A stretch of DNA of 64,000 nucleotides from Aequorivita aurantiaca. Lineage in GTDB: Bacteria > Bacteroidota > Bacteroidia > Flavobacteriales > Flavobacteriaceae. Of this stretch, positions 1-8,953 are shown piece after piece; the stretch's first letter is position 1; each line of letters opens with the position of its first letter. The stretch spans positions 145,753 to 209,752 of the forward strand of contig NZ_JAUGQQ010000006.1 of NCBI RefSeq assembly GCF_030410135.1. The letters run 5' to 3'. The translations under genes and the position numbers were made by a program. The notes beneath the pieces are model-generated. The model was given only the letters and a program-made list of their open reading frames with translations, made no database searches and was not told the DNA's origin.

Positions 1-539
1 TCCTGTTTCGCATTCTCAAAATCCTGAGGAATCTTATCCTGTGAAAGTTTAAACTTCCCTTCCCAATTAGTGATTTCAATCTCAAAAGCTTGAATGTAAT
101 TTATCAATCGCTCCATTCGCGTATCGTCTTTTTTCAGTTCAAATTTTTGTGCTTCACCTTCCAAAAACTCGGTCATATCAACCATTGTTTGTTTTGCTGC
201 TTCCGGATCATTTATGAGTTTTACTTTTCCGGTGATGTGAACGATAATATAATTCCATGTTGGTAAGTGGGGAGTTGTATAAACACTTGGGGAAATATAA
301 GTGTCCGGCCCTTTAAAAACTAAAGTAACTTCATCACCATCAATCAGGGTTTCCATTTGCGGATTGCTTCGGTCAATATGCGCGACCAATTTTTTGCTTG
401 TTTCGTTGTAAATAATTGGAATATGCGTTACAAACGGTTTTCCATCTTTTGCTGACAATAGCATTCCCAACGGAAAATGCTTGATTACTGAAATCATTTT
501 TACAATTTCGTGCGATTGATGGTGTGGTGGTGGATACAT
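1..539 (-). CDS. PaiB-like FMN-binding negative transcriptional regulator (3' end cut by window)
   Basis: Reading the minus strand from an ATG at 537-539 gives an uninterrupted frame to the window edge, about 179 residues. It opens with the PaiB-type start MYPPPHHQSHE and continues with a split-barrel core including the segment MLLSAKDGKPFVTHIP, both typical of FMN-binding negative transcriptional regulators. Known members are about 200-210 residues, so only a short C-terminus is missing. In Bacillus the family is linked to control of sporulation and protease genes; the role in Bacteroidota is not established. The gene stands alone, 120 bases from the next gene, which runs on the same strand. 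The fold assignment is good; the biological role is unknown. Confidence 0.85.
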   Translation of the reverse strand, partial: MYPPPHHQSHEIVKMISVIKHFPLGMLLSAKDGKPFVTHIPIIYNETSKKLVAHIDRSNPQMETLIDGDEVTLVFKGPDTYISPSVYTTPHLPTWNYIIVHITGKVKLINDPEAAKQTMVDMTEFLEGEAQKFELKKDDTRMERLINYIQAFEIEITNWEGKFKLSQDKIPQDFENAKQ

Positions 540-661
540 TTTGATTTTAAATTGTCGATATACGACTCTTGATTGCTTAATCTACGAATATATTATAGAA
601 TATATCAAAGATGGCTGAGTGATTCCGATATTTCATCGGGATTGTATCGAAGCCAATAGTT

Positions 662-2152
662 TTAAGCTTTGGAAGTGAGTGATTTTATAAAAACAAAACC
701 AAATCCCAAAAAAAGCATCAAGTGAAACGGGAACAGTCCGAAATCGCCACCTTGGTCACCCACTATAAATGCGCTGTACATACCGAAGGCAAAATAGAGC
801 ATCAAAATTCCTTCAAAAATAACATTGGGAGAAATGTTTTTGGTGAGATATTTATTGCCTTTCCAGCCTTCCTTTAAACTACCGATATTGAATTTTGGGG
901 TACGAATAAATTCACTCTTTTTCCCGAAATGACCTTCCAATACGGCAATAGAATTGTGCAATGAAAAACCCATCGCTACCGAAAAGAAGGTAAAAAACAT
1001 CGCTGAATATTTCAAAAAATGTTTAAAACCGCCACCATAAACAGCTTTATAAGTAAACCAATAACATATAAAAAATATGAGCGTACTTAAAACGAAAAAG
1101 CTCATCACATAAAAATAAACCTTCAAATGCTCATATTCATTTTTGATGTAAAGCATTGGAATGCTTAATATGGCCACTACCAAAATGTTCAAAAACATCG
1201 TGCTGTTCAGCAAATGCAAAAAGCTGTGTATTTTGGTTTTGAAAGAAATATCGCGACTTTTAAGAACGCGCAACGCCATTTTTTGAAAATTCTCCGCACC
1301 GCCTTTATTCCATCGAAATTGTTGAGAACGTGCCGCACTGATAACGACAGGAAGTTCCGCGGGAGTTTCCACCGCTTCCAAATATTTGAATTTCCAGTTT
1401 TTTAATTGGGCCCGATAACTCAGATCCAAATCTTCGGTTAGGGTATCACCTTCCCAATTCCCGGCATCGATTATACACTCTTTTCGCCAAACGCCTGCCG
1501 TGCCATTGAAATTTATGAAATGTCCCATACTGTTTCTGCCCACTTGTTCGAGAGTAAAATGCGCATCGAGCGCAAAAGCCTGAACTCGCGTAAGTATGGA
1601 ATAGTCTCGGTTTAAATGCCCCCAGCGGGTTTGTACAACCCCAATATTTATATCCTTAAAATAAGGAATGGTACTTCTCAACCAATTTTTCTTCGGAAGA
1701 AAATCTGCATCAAAAATTGCGATATATTCGCCCTTTGCCGTTTTCAGGCCTTCCTTTAACGCACCAGCTTTAAAACCATCACGGTTTTTTCGGGCAATAT
1801 GCTGAATGTCTAAACCTGTTTTTTGCAGTTCAAAAATATGATTCGCCGTTTCGCTGAAAGATTCGTCAGTGCTGTCGTCCAGCACTTGTATTTCCAATTT
1901 ATCTTTTGGATAATCAATCTCGGCAATATTATCCAACAGGCGCTTCATAACATACAGTTCGTTATAAACGGGAAGCTGGATGGTTACGAAGGGAATTTCT
2001 TCAGAATTTGAAAAATCAAAAATGGGTGCCGATTTATGGTTTTTTCGAGCTCGCAGATAGTTGAAAAGCAAGTTCAACTGTGCCAAAGCGTACATAAAAA
2101 TGAGGAGCAGGGCAATGGAGTAAATTACAATGATTATTGATTCAAGAATCAT
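662..2152 (-). CDS. Membrane family-2 glycosyltransferase, cellulose-synthase-like
   Basis: This 496-residue protein has one N-terminal membrane segment (about residues 4-27), a cytosolic GT-A domain, and roughly five C-terminal membrane segments from about residue 310 onward. Visible catalytic signatures are LDDSTD (91-96), DAD (148-150), TED (239-241) and QQFRW (277-281), the D,D,D,QxxRW pattern of processive GT2 enzymes such as cellulose synthase and ceramide glucosyltransferase relatives. It probably transfers a sugar from a nucleotide sugar to a lipid or growing glycan at the inner membrane; the substrate cannot be read from sequence. Its start overlaps the stop of the upstream transferase by four bases, so the two are almost certainly co-translated. 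Confidence 0.85.
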   Translation of the reverse strand: MILESIIIVIYSIALLLIFMYALAQLNLLFNYLRARKNHKSAPIFDFSNSEEIPFVTIQLPVYNELYVMKRLLDNIAEIDYPKDKLEIQVLDDSTDESFSETANHIFELQKTGLDIQHIARKNRDGFKAGALKEGLKTAKGEYIAIFDADFLPKKNWLRSTIPYFKDINIGVVQTRWGHLNRDYSILTRVQAFALDAHFTLEQVGRNSMGHFINFNGTAGVWRKECIIDAGNWEGDTLTEDLDLSYRAQLKNWKFKYLEAVETPAELPVVISAARSQQFRWNKGGAENFQKMALRVLKSRDISFKTKIHSFLHLLNSTMFLNILVVAILSIPMLYIKNEYEHLKVYFYVMSFFVLSTLIFFICYWFTYKAVYGGGFKHFLKYSAMFFTFFSVAMGFSLHNSIAVLEGHFGKKSEFIRTPKFNIGSLKEGWKGNKYLTKNISPNVIFEGILMLYFAFGMYSAFIVGDQGGDFGLFPFHLMLFLGFGFVFIKSLTSKA

Positions 2153-2850
2153 TTTTTGAAACTGTATTTAAAGATCCACGTCAGGATTTTTACGCCCGCA
2201 AATATAGCACCTTTTACGGTACCCGATACCTTTGAAATACCTATGCGGTTTCTATAATTTACTGCCACTTCTGTATATGAATATTTTTTTTTCAACACCT
2301 TTAGTTGCATTTCAACCGTCCATCCATAGGTTTTATCTTCCATATTTAAATCGAGCAATTTCTCATATTTTATGGCGCGAAATGGTCCCAAATCTGTAAA
2401 TTTTGAATTGAAAAAAAGCTTCATCAATTTGGTTGCCAAAGAATTGCCGAAGCGTTGGGGAAAGGTCATAGCACCGGTTTCCCGCAATTCCTTCACTCGC
2501 GAACCCACTACAAAATCTATGTTTTCGTTAAGAATGGGCGCAATTATTTTTGTCAATTCCGAAGGATAATCGCTATAATCGCCGTCAAGAAACACTACAA
2601 TAGCCGGTCGCTGTGCCGAGTCGAGATGTGAAATATATTCCATTCCTTTTAAACAGGCGTTTCCATAGCCCGGCTTCGGCTGAAATAAAACTGTGGCACC
2701 GGCTTGTTTGGCGACAGTCGCAGTGGTGTCTGTAGAATTATTGTTCACGACAATTATTTCCGAAACTACATCGGGAATATCGGCAATTACTTTCCCAATG
2801 GACGCTTCTTCATTATAGGCGGGGATGATTACTTTAATATTTTCAGACAT
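2149..2850 (-). CDS. Family-2 glycosyltransferase, dolichyl/polyprenyl-phosphate-sugar synthase type
   Basis: A 233-residue GT-A protein beginning with the IKVIIPAYNEE strand, followed by VVNNNSTD (34-41) and FLDGDYSD (87-94), the nucleotide- and metal-binding motifs of the DPM1/UgtP-like GT2 branch. There is no long membrane domain, only a hydrophobic C-terminal stretch that may attach peripherally. The family usually moves mannose or glucose onto a polyprenyl phosphate carrier. It is the first gene of a two-gene unit with the downstream membrane GT2 (ATGA overlap), suggesting that one enzyme makes a lipid-linked donor and the other uses it. That pairing is inference; the substrate is not known. 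Confidence 0.82.
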   Translation of the reverse strand: MSENIKVIIPAYNEEASIGKVIADIPDVVSEIIVVNNNSTDTTATVAKQAGATVLFQPKPGYGNACLKGMEYISHLDSAQRPAIVVFLDGDYSDYPSELTKIIAPILNENIDFVVGSRVKELRETGAMTFPQRFGNSLATKLMKLFFNSKFTDLGPFRAIKYEKLLDLNMEDKTYGWTVEMQLKVLKKKYSYTEVAVNYRNRIGISKVSGTVKGAIFAGVKILTWIFKYSFKK

Positions 2851-2937
2851 TAAAATCGGGCGAATTAAGAACTGCGAATTTCAACAAAATAAACTTTAAA
2901 TTGTAACTCTTTAAGAATCAAAAAAACAAAAGTTACC

Positions 2938-3315
2938 GTGGAAAACTTCTGGCTGCATTTGGGGAATTTGCTGTTTATCGTCTTTCATACGGGACTTATA
3001 TTCTTTAATTTATTCGGCTGGGTTTATAGGAAGACCCAAAAATTACATCTTTTCACCCTGTCAATTACTCTTTTTTCGTGGGTAATTTTGGGGATTTGGA
3101 AAGGGTTTGGGTATTGCTTTCTCACCGATTGGCATTACGAAATCTTGCGCCAATTGGGAAAAACCGACCTGCCCAATAGCTACATATCCTATTTATCGGA
3201 AACGTTTACGGGGTGGCGGCCGGAAGCACAATTGGTTGAAGTATTGACCTTGGTTTTCACACTATTGGCTTTGCTTATTTCTGTTTGGGTGAATTTTTTT
3301 AAAAGAAAACAATAA
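2938..3315 (+). CDS. DUF2784-like small membrane protein
   Basis: A 125-residue protein, opening with GTG at 2938, with three to four hydrophobic segments and the features CFLTDWHYE and a tryptophan-rich TGWRP loop that resemble DUF2784. The function of that family is not known. It is transcribed divergently from the glycosyltransferases and lies alone. The GTG start is chosen because no ATG lies near the N-terminus and the GTG gives a membrane segment directly after the start. Confidence 0.7.
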   Translation: MENFWLHLGNLLFIVFHTGLIFFNLFGWVYRKTQKLHLFTLSITLFSWVILGIWKGFGYCFLTDWHYEILRQLGKTDLPNSYISYLSETFTGWRPEAQLVEVLTLVFTLLALLISVWVNFFKRKQ

Positions 3316-3351
3316 TTCCGCACCCGGGAAAAATAAGCAATCAGCATTTTG

Positions 3352-4938
3352 TTATTCATTCACATAATTCATCAAGTCCACATCATTTCCCAAGAGAATT
3401 TCGTTGGAATCGATTCGTTTTTGTAGCGGACCGTTTTCAAGTTTTAAAACCCCGCGCGGACAAACTGCCGAACAAATGCCACAACCCACACAGCTGGCTC
3501 GCACAATATTCTCACCCTTTTGCGCATAGGCGCGCACATCAATTCCCATTTCGCAATAAGTGGAACAATTGCCGCAACTAATGCACTGGCCGCCATTGGT
3601 GGTAATTCTAAAACGCGAAAAAAGCCGTTGCTGAAACCCAAGTATGGCAGCCATTGGACAGCCAAAACGGCACCAAACACGACTTCCAAAAATTGGGTAA
3701 AATCCAACTCCGATTACTCCACTAAAAACTGCGCCAATTAAAAAACCATAGCTTTGTCGAAGAGTTTCCGCATTAAAAAGAAATAGTTTCGTTGCCGCAA
3801 AATAGTGCAAGCCTATCAATGACATTATAATTACAAAATAACCAATGGCCGCCAATTGGGCATCTTTCTGTAATGCCTCTCTTTTAAAAATAAATGTACC
3901 GGAAAAAACTAGGGTCAGAATTACCGCCACGCAGATTAGAAACACATCTTTTGTCAACCAATATTTTGAACTATCGTCCCCCAAATAGCTATGTACTACT
4001 GCGGTGGTCATTAAAACCACAAACACCAGGACACTGTGCACTACCCAGCGTTCAACTTTCCAGGCTATCAATCTTTTATCGGATAAATGTCGAAAAGGGT
4101 CGCCAGCAGTTTCTGCCAGTCCACCACAGCCGCACACCCAAGAGCAGTACCAACGTTTTCCATATTTGTAGGTTAATATGGGTGTTATTATTAAAATGGA
4201 TACAACTCCAAAAATCAATAGTGCCACCCCAATATCTCCTGCCGAAATGAACTGATCTACGCGGTACTGTTCAAAATTATAATAATTGAGTGGCCAAATA
4301 TTTTTTAAATCGTAATAGGGTAGTGAAAGGCTGTCATTATTCAGTCGGAACATAAGTTCAGGAATCAAAAAGGCAAAACCCAGCTGAAAAAACATTACTG
4401 AATAAGTTCGAAGTTTTTCATACTTATTATGGCAGTATTTCAATATGAATTTTATGCCGAAGGCTAGAATGGCCAGCGTATAAAGTGTTCCGTAAACAAA
4501 CCATTGGCTCGCGGGACCGCCATTTAAAAATCTACTCAGTGGGTCAAAGAGTGCAACAAGGTCCGTGTTATCGCCATTGTTCCCCAAGCCCAAATACTGC
4601 GGAAACCAATATAGCAACACATAGAATAACGTAAGCGAAATGCCGAGAATCCACGCCCAAAAGCCTTTAGATGTGAGCGATTTAAAATAAACCCCATCAT
4701 TTTTAATGCCTTCGTGTTTGTGCGCGTAGGCCGCGATGGAAAACCACACCGTTCCTGCGCCAATCGCCACCAATGAGGCGGTAAGCCAAAGGGATTTATT
4801 CGGAAAATTTACATTTAACAATGCCAATAAAAGCAGGGCCAAACCAAATAGCCCGATGGCAGATGCGAGCTTTTGTTGCGTATTTATGGTTTTTGGCGGC
4901 TCGCCCGTAAGCGACATGTTTCTTTGAATTGTACTCAT
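3352..4938 (-). CDS. Membrane polyferredoxin (NapH/NosR-like 4Fe-4S protein)
   Basis: This 528-residue integral membrane protein carries many hydrophobic helices and a C-terminal cytoplasmic ferredoxin domain. Four cysteine groups are visible: CSWVCGCGG after a basic loop, CRFGCP, CISCGNCSTYCEMG and CVGCGICSAVCPRG. The last two are classical CxxCxxCxxxC 4Fe-4S motifs, and the CxxxCP pair is typical of NapH, NosR and CcoG-like proteins that carry electrons across the membrane. It follows an FAD/NAD(P)H oxidoreductase with a gap of three bases, so the pair probably moves electrons from reduced pyridine nucleotide through the flavoprotein into the membrane protein. The terminal acceptor is not encoded nearby. 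It could equally be an iron-reduction or maturation protein. Confidence 0.82.
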   Translation of the reverse strand: MSTIQRNMSLTGEPPKTINTQQKLASAIGLFGLALLLLALLNVNFPNKSLWLTASLVAIGAGTVWFSIAAYAHKHEGIKNDGVYFKSLTSKGFWAWILGISLTLFYVLLYWFPQYLGLGNNGDNTDLVALFDPLSRFLNGGPASQWFVYGTLYTLAILAFGIKFILKYCHNKYEKLRTYSVMFFQLGFAFLIPELMFRLNNDSLSLPYYDLKNIWPLNYYNFEQYRVDQFISAGDIGVALLIFGVVSILIITPILTYKYGKRWYCSWVCGCGGLAETAGDPFRHLSDKRLIAWKVERWVVHSVLVFVVLMTTAVVHSYLGDDSSKYWLTKDVFLICVAVILTLVFSGTFIFKREALQKDAQLAAIGYFVIIMSLIGLHYFAATKLFLFNAETLRQSYGFLIGAVFSGVIGVGFYPIFGSRVWCRFGCPMAAILGFQQRLFSRFRITTNGGQCISCGNCSTYCEMGIDVRAYAQKGENIVRASCVGCGICSAVCPRGVLKLENGPLQKRIDSNEILLGNDVDLMNYVNE

Positions 4939-4941
4939 AGC

Positions 4942-6243
4942 CTAAGCGTTTTCGAATTGATGGATAAATTGGTTTTGAATTTCCGATTCATATTTTTTAT
5001 AAAACTCGGGGTCAAAATTGGCTTGTTTTAAATTCTGAATTACGAAATCCGCGCTTCTTTTTTCATTTAACCATCGGTCAAAAACCTCGTGCCTCATCCG
5101 TATTCCGAAGGTGTTAATGCCAAGAAATTGATTGTTTTCTTTATGATATGAAATTGTAACGCAGCGTAGGTCTTTTGTGCATTCCCAATGGAATTGCGCT
5201 TCATATTCTTTTCTTTTTTTATCCGAAAAAACCCAGCCGTAGGTTTGGTATTCAATATCAAAAAACTTGGCGCTGTTAAACCAATTTCCCGGATTGTATT
5301 CGAAAGGATTGCCGCAGATTGTTTGCGCTACCGTTTCGCCCATCATTCTACCGGTGTACCAAACCGCTTCCACTGGCGGCCGTTGGCCAATGGGTTCCCG
5401 TTGCTGCGCGCAGTCGCCTATGGCATATACATTTTCAACATTTGTTTCGAGGTGTCGATTAACCAAAATGCCTTTTCCGGTTTCAATTTTTGACTTTTCC
5501 AAAAAGGAAATTTGAGGTGTAACCCCGGTGGTAATACCCACGACACAACAGGGAATTTCTTCACCGGCTTTTGTTATTACCGCTTTCACGTTGCCGTGGG
5601 CATCACCCACAATTTTTTCGAGTTCTGTAGTAAGGCGTAAATCCACCCCGTGGGAAATTATGTGTTGGGAAATCATTTCCGCTTCGGGTTTTGGAAGTAC
5701 GGCTGCCCAGAAAGCGGGTTCGCGAACCAGCATAGTTACTTCAATATCGCGGGTGCGCAGCATTTCGGCCATTTCTACACCTATTAAACCTCCGCCCACA
5801 ATTACGGCACGCGGACATTCTTTGTTGTTTGGCGCATTTTTTTCCAGCTTTTCCAAATCCTGTTTGGTTACCAAGCCTTGCACGCCATTTAATTCCTGTC
5901 CTTCCCAACCAAAAGTGTTGGTTACAGAACCAGTTGCAATTATCAATTTGTTATAATTGATGCTGCCACCGTCTTTAAAATGAAGGGTTTTATTGCGTGT
6001 ATCCACGGTTTCAACATAGGCTTTTATGAGTTCAATTCGGTTCTTTTTCCAAAAACTGGCTTCGTAGGGTTCAATATCGCGCCATCTCATATGCCCCATA
6101 TAAACGTACATTAATGCTGTTCGGGAGAAAAAATGATCTGCTTCGGCTGAAATTATGGTTATCTTTTTATCGGAACGTTTTCGAATGTGGCGCGCGGCCG
6201 TAACTCCGGCAATTCCGTTTCCTATAATTACGACGTGCTCCAT
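4942..6243 (-). CDS. NAD(P)/FAD-dependent oxidoreductase
   Basis: A 433-residue flavoprotein of the pyridine nucleotide-disulphide oxidoreductase fold. The N-terminal FAD-binding Rossmann motif is VIIGNGIAG, the second (NADH-binding) motif is VIVGGGLIGVEMAE near residue 150, and the FAD ribityl-binding motif is NVYAIGDCAQ. No redox-active CxxC pair is visible, so it resembles ferredoxin or nitrite reductase-type flavoproteins (NirB N-terminal or rubredoxin reductase branch) rather than a disulphide reductase. It is immediately upstream of the membrane polyferredoxin and probably feeds it electrons. The physiological donor and acceptor are inferred only. Confidence 0.85.
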   Translation of the reverse strand: MEHVVIIGNGIAGVTAARHIRKRSDKKITIISAEADHFFSRTALMYVYMGHMRWRDIEPYEASFWKKNRIELIKAYVETVDTRNKTLHFKDGGSINYNKLIIATGSVTNTFGWEGQELNGVQGLVTKQDLEKLEKNAPNNKECPRAVIVGGGLIGVEMAEMLRTRDIEVTMLVREPAFWAAVLPKPEAEMISQHIISHGVDLRLTTELEKIVGDAHGNVKAVITKAGEEIPCCVVGITTGVTPQISFLEKSKIETGKGILVNRHLETNVENVYAIGDCAQQREPIGQRPPVEAVWYTGRMMGETVAQTICGNPFEYNPGNWFNSAKFFDIEYQTYGWVFSDKKRKEYEAQFHWECTKDLRCVTISYHKENNQFLGINTFGIRMRHEVFDRWLNEKRSADFVIQNLKQANFDPEFYKKYESEIQNQFIHQFENA

Positions 6244-6399
6244 ACTTTTCCGAGTTGAATTTTTTCAGTGGTTTATAAATTTAAGCATTACCAAAGTGAC
6301 AGGTTAAAAACGGGTAATAATATTTCCCTAAATTCTGAAATGCGCCTCACAAGTGTATATTCTGCATTCCATTAATAATCGTGAGCCTGCAATACCCGT

Positions 6400-7119
6400 T
6401 TAACTTTGCGGGGATGTTTTTATATGTTTTGAATAGTATTTCTTCAAACTTTCGGCGTCGGCACCCAACCACCTTTTTATATAGATTGTCCAAAAATGGT
6501 ACTGTAAATTCCAAATTCCATTTTGTCTATAAAGTCGCGCTGAGGTTATTAGGCATTGTTGGATAACCACGAATTTTTTGCGACTGTAAAGTTCATTGAT
6601 TAAAATGTTGTCTTCATAAATCGCATAGTCTTCATCAAAACCGCCAATTTCTTCAAACAGATTTTTTGTTATAAACTGGCTCTGATCTCCACCCCGGCAG
6701 GCTCGCCAGGTAAATTGTGTGAGCCAGCCCGCAAGCCGAAGCCACCAATGGTTGCTATCAAATTTCATTCTGAAACACCCTGCGGGATTTCCTTTGTTTA
6801 CTTCGGAAATTATAAAAAAGTCAAAATTTTTCGGTGGAAATGAATCGGCATGCAGAAAGTAAAGAATTTCGCCGGAAGCCTTGCGCGCGCCGGCGTTCAT
6901 CTGTTTTGCACGACCTTTATCACTTTGAATCAGAGAAATGGAAGTTAAAAAATTGCGGGGTTTGAAGCTGGCAACACTATTTTGGGAGCCATCCGTACTA
7001 CCGCCATCCACAACAATCAATTCGGTTTTATGCGTTCCCGAAAGGTTTTCCGAAAGGTAATGAATTAACCTGCCAATATTTTCAGCCTCGTTCAAAACCG
7101 GGATGATGATTGATAGCAT
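6400..7119 (-). CDS. TIGR04283-like arsenosugar biosynthesis glycosyltransferase
   Basis: A 239-residue GT2-fold protein starting LSIIIPVLNEAENIG, with VVDGGSTDGS and a FLHADSFPP segment in place of the usual DxD, and an EDNIL motif further on. These features, the length, and the position as last gene of an arsS cluster match the TIGR04283 family. The family is named from gene association with arsenosugar genes; a transfer reaction has not been shown for this protein. It is about 80 bases downstream of the DUF547 gene on the same strand and is probably the end of the transcript. Confidence 0.8.
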   Translation of the reverse strand: MLSIIIPVLNEAENIGRLIHYLSENLSGTHKTELIVVDGGSTDGSQNSVASFKPRNFLTSISLIQSDKGRAKQMNAGARKASGEILYFLHADSFPPKNFDFFIISEVNKGNPAGCFRMKFDSNHWWLRLAGWLTQFTWRACRGGDQSQFITKNLFEEIGGFDEDYAIYEDNILINELYSRKKFVVIQQCLITSARLYRQNGIWNLQYHFWTIYIKRWLGADAESLKKYYSKHIKTSPQS

Positions 7120-7198
7120 TGAGTTTTTTTCGTTTTTCGGGATAATAATTTAAATGAAAATCCAAAATTGTACGCTTGTAAATTCTTATTTGTGGGCG

Positions 7199-8002
7199 TT
7201 ATTTTTGGTCGTTAAGATTCCAATCATAATTTTTGTAGCTTAAAGTGGCGTTGGGATTTATTTTCACTTTTGAATAGTTGTTGATGAAGCCAATTACATC
7301 CTGTTTCCCGTTAATTTTATAATCCTTCGCATACCAATCAAATATGGATGAAACCTTTGGATTGTTGGAGGATATGTCGTTTTTATCGCTGTTGATAAAT
7401 TCTTTCGTAACGTGATCTAATTGTTCGTTGATTTTTGCTGCGGTATAGGCTTCATCCAACAGTTTTGGGCAAGAAATGGAAGCACAGTTTATGGCAAAGT
7501 GAATGCGCGGCTCATTCATTTTTCGAAGAATTCCATTTTCAATTCCTCCAAGCGAAAGCATTTTATCGCCTACCGCCACGCGACCCTTGGTCCAAGCGCC
7601 GTCAATATCCTTTATGCTTTTTAGGGGATAATTTTCAACAATTAATTTTACGGTTGCGGCATTGTAAAGGTTGATATAATATGCCAGCAATTCCTGCACG
7701 CTCCAATCATTCGACGGATTTTTTTCAGAAAGCATTTTTAAATAGGCGTCCAATTTGGCTTCGTCTTTTTTAAAACCTTTGTAATTCACATTCCCTTCAT
7801 CCTTTACATATTTTTTCAATAAGCCATCCCATTGCGAGTGGTCAATATTAACTTTGGAATTTGCGGTGGTAGAGGTTAATCCATTCTCGACTTTTTTTGT
7901 GGGTTGCCCTTGGCTGGTGATACCCGCCGCGGAAAGTAGGTTGCAACTTTGAAATGAAATTGACAGAAACAGGATAAAAGCAAGATTGAAGATGGTTTTC
8001 AT
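7199..8002 (-). CDS. DUF547 secreted lipoprotein in arsenosugar cluster
   Basis: A 267-residue protein with a hydrophobic signal ending in a lipobox-like SFQSC (cysteine about residue 20), so it is probably an outer-membrane or periplasmic lipoprotein. The body has the DUF547 signature: LLAYYINLYNAATVKLI, a GILR segment, and HFAINCASISCPKL. DUF547 resembles papain-like cysteine peptidases or transglutaminases, and the conserved Cys in NCASISCP would be the candidate nucleophile, although no enzyme activity is established. It sits between the sterol-desaturase-like gene and the TIGR04283 transferase, all on one strand with short gaps, which ties it to the arsenosugar cluster. Confidence 0.8.
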   Translation of the reverse strand: MKTIFNLAFILFLSISFQSCNLLSAAGITSQGQPTKKVENGLTSTTANSKVNIDHSQWDGLLKKYVKDEGNVNYKGFKKDEAKLDAYLKMLSEKNPSNDWSVQELLAYYINLYNAATVKLIVENYPLKSIKDIDGAWTKGRVAVGDKMLSLGGIENGILRKMNEPRIHFAINCASISCPKLLDEAYTAAKINEQLDHVTKEFINSDKNDISSNNPKVSSIFDWYAKDYKINGKQDVIGFINNYSKVKINPNATLSYKNYDWNLNDQK

Positions 8003-8026
8003 TTTTTGTTATTTTAGGTACAATAA

Positions 8027-8923
8027 TTACGAATTATTGGTGCGTTTGGTTTTGATGGGGTACAATTCCTGCGAGAGAAATCCGGAAGGAAATTGTTCAT
8101 CGCCATCAAAACCCAGCTCAATATCGCGGCCATCATGCGGAATGTGATTTGTTTTAAAAACATAATCCCAAAGGCTTAAACTAATCCCGAAGTTTACTCC
8201 GTAATGGGCGTGATTCGGCAAAACTTTGGCGTGATGCCAAATATGCATTTTTGGATTGTTGAAAATGTACTTCAAAATTCCGTAATCCCAGCCCAAATTG
8301 GCGTGGTTTAAATGGCCAATGGCAAGAGCGGTAAAATGTACAATTGCCACAGCTTCCACATTAAACCCACCAATAATCGCAAGAGGTATATACAGTAAAG
8401 ATTTATAAACCACTGGTTCCATCCAGTGGTAACGCAGGTGAGCGGCGTAACCCATTTCCTTTACGGAATGATGTAGCTTATGAAAATTCCATAGAAAAGG
8501 GGAGTAGTGCAGCAATCTATGCGTGTTCCATTGTACAAAATCGGTAACCAGAAAGAAAATCAATAGTCCGAAGCCAAAGGGCAACGCATCTAAATTGAGA
8601 AGCTGAAAATCCAAAAGCTTTAATCCTATCAATCCCAGAATATCGTTGAATACTTCCGCTGTTGCGTTTGAGAGGAAAATGAGGACGATTAAATTCAGCA
8701 GAAAAAAATTGAAGAACATATAAAAAGTGTCCAGCCAAAAATCTTTCCGAAAAATCTTTTGATCCTTTCGCCATGGAAATATCACTTCCAAAGCCCAAAC
8801 AATCAATGATACCAATATTAAGCCGTAAAAATAGTTTTCCCAATGGAAGTGTGTAATCTCAGTCCACAGATAGTTGAAGTAGCCGTGATAGGAATTTTTA
8901 AGTATTTCAAGATATTTTTCCAA
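8027..8923 (-). CDS. Sterol desaturase / fatty acid hydroxylase family membrane protein
   Basis: A 298-residue polytopic membrane protein with the histidine clusters of the fatty acid hydroxylase superfamily: HRLLH, HKLHHS, and a later HIWHHAK plus NHAHYG. These bind a di-iron centre in studied relatives. The substrate is a lipid or isoprenoid in most members but is unknown here. It lies inside the arsenosugar-type cluster, 30 bases downstream of the nucleoside phosphorylase gene and 24 bases before the DUF547 gene. A role in making or modifying an arsenic-containing lipid is possible but is only inference from position. Confidence 0.82.
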   Translation of the reverse strand: MEKYLEILKNSYHGYFNYLWTEITHFHWENYFYGLILVSLIVWALEVIFPWRKDQKIFRKDFWLDTFYMFFNFFLLNLIVLIFLSNATAEVFNDILGLIGLKLLDFQLLNLDALPFGFGLLIFFLVTDFVQWNTHRLLHYSPFLWNFHKLHHSVKEMGYAAHLRYHWMEPVVYKSLLYIPLAIIGGFNVEAVAIVHFTALAIGHLNHANLGWDYGILKYIFNNPKMHIWHHAKVLPNHAHYGVNFGISLSLWDYVFKTNHIPHDGRDIELGFDGDEQFPSGFLSQELYPIKTKRTNNS

Positions 8924-8953
8924 GTTTTTTTGGTCGTAAATAAGGCGGAATGT

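Noticed and set aside
3444..3707. Frame inside the membrane polyferredoxin gene
   Set aside because: It overlaps the ferredoxin-domain coding region in another frame and shows no independent homology.
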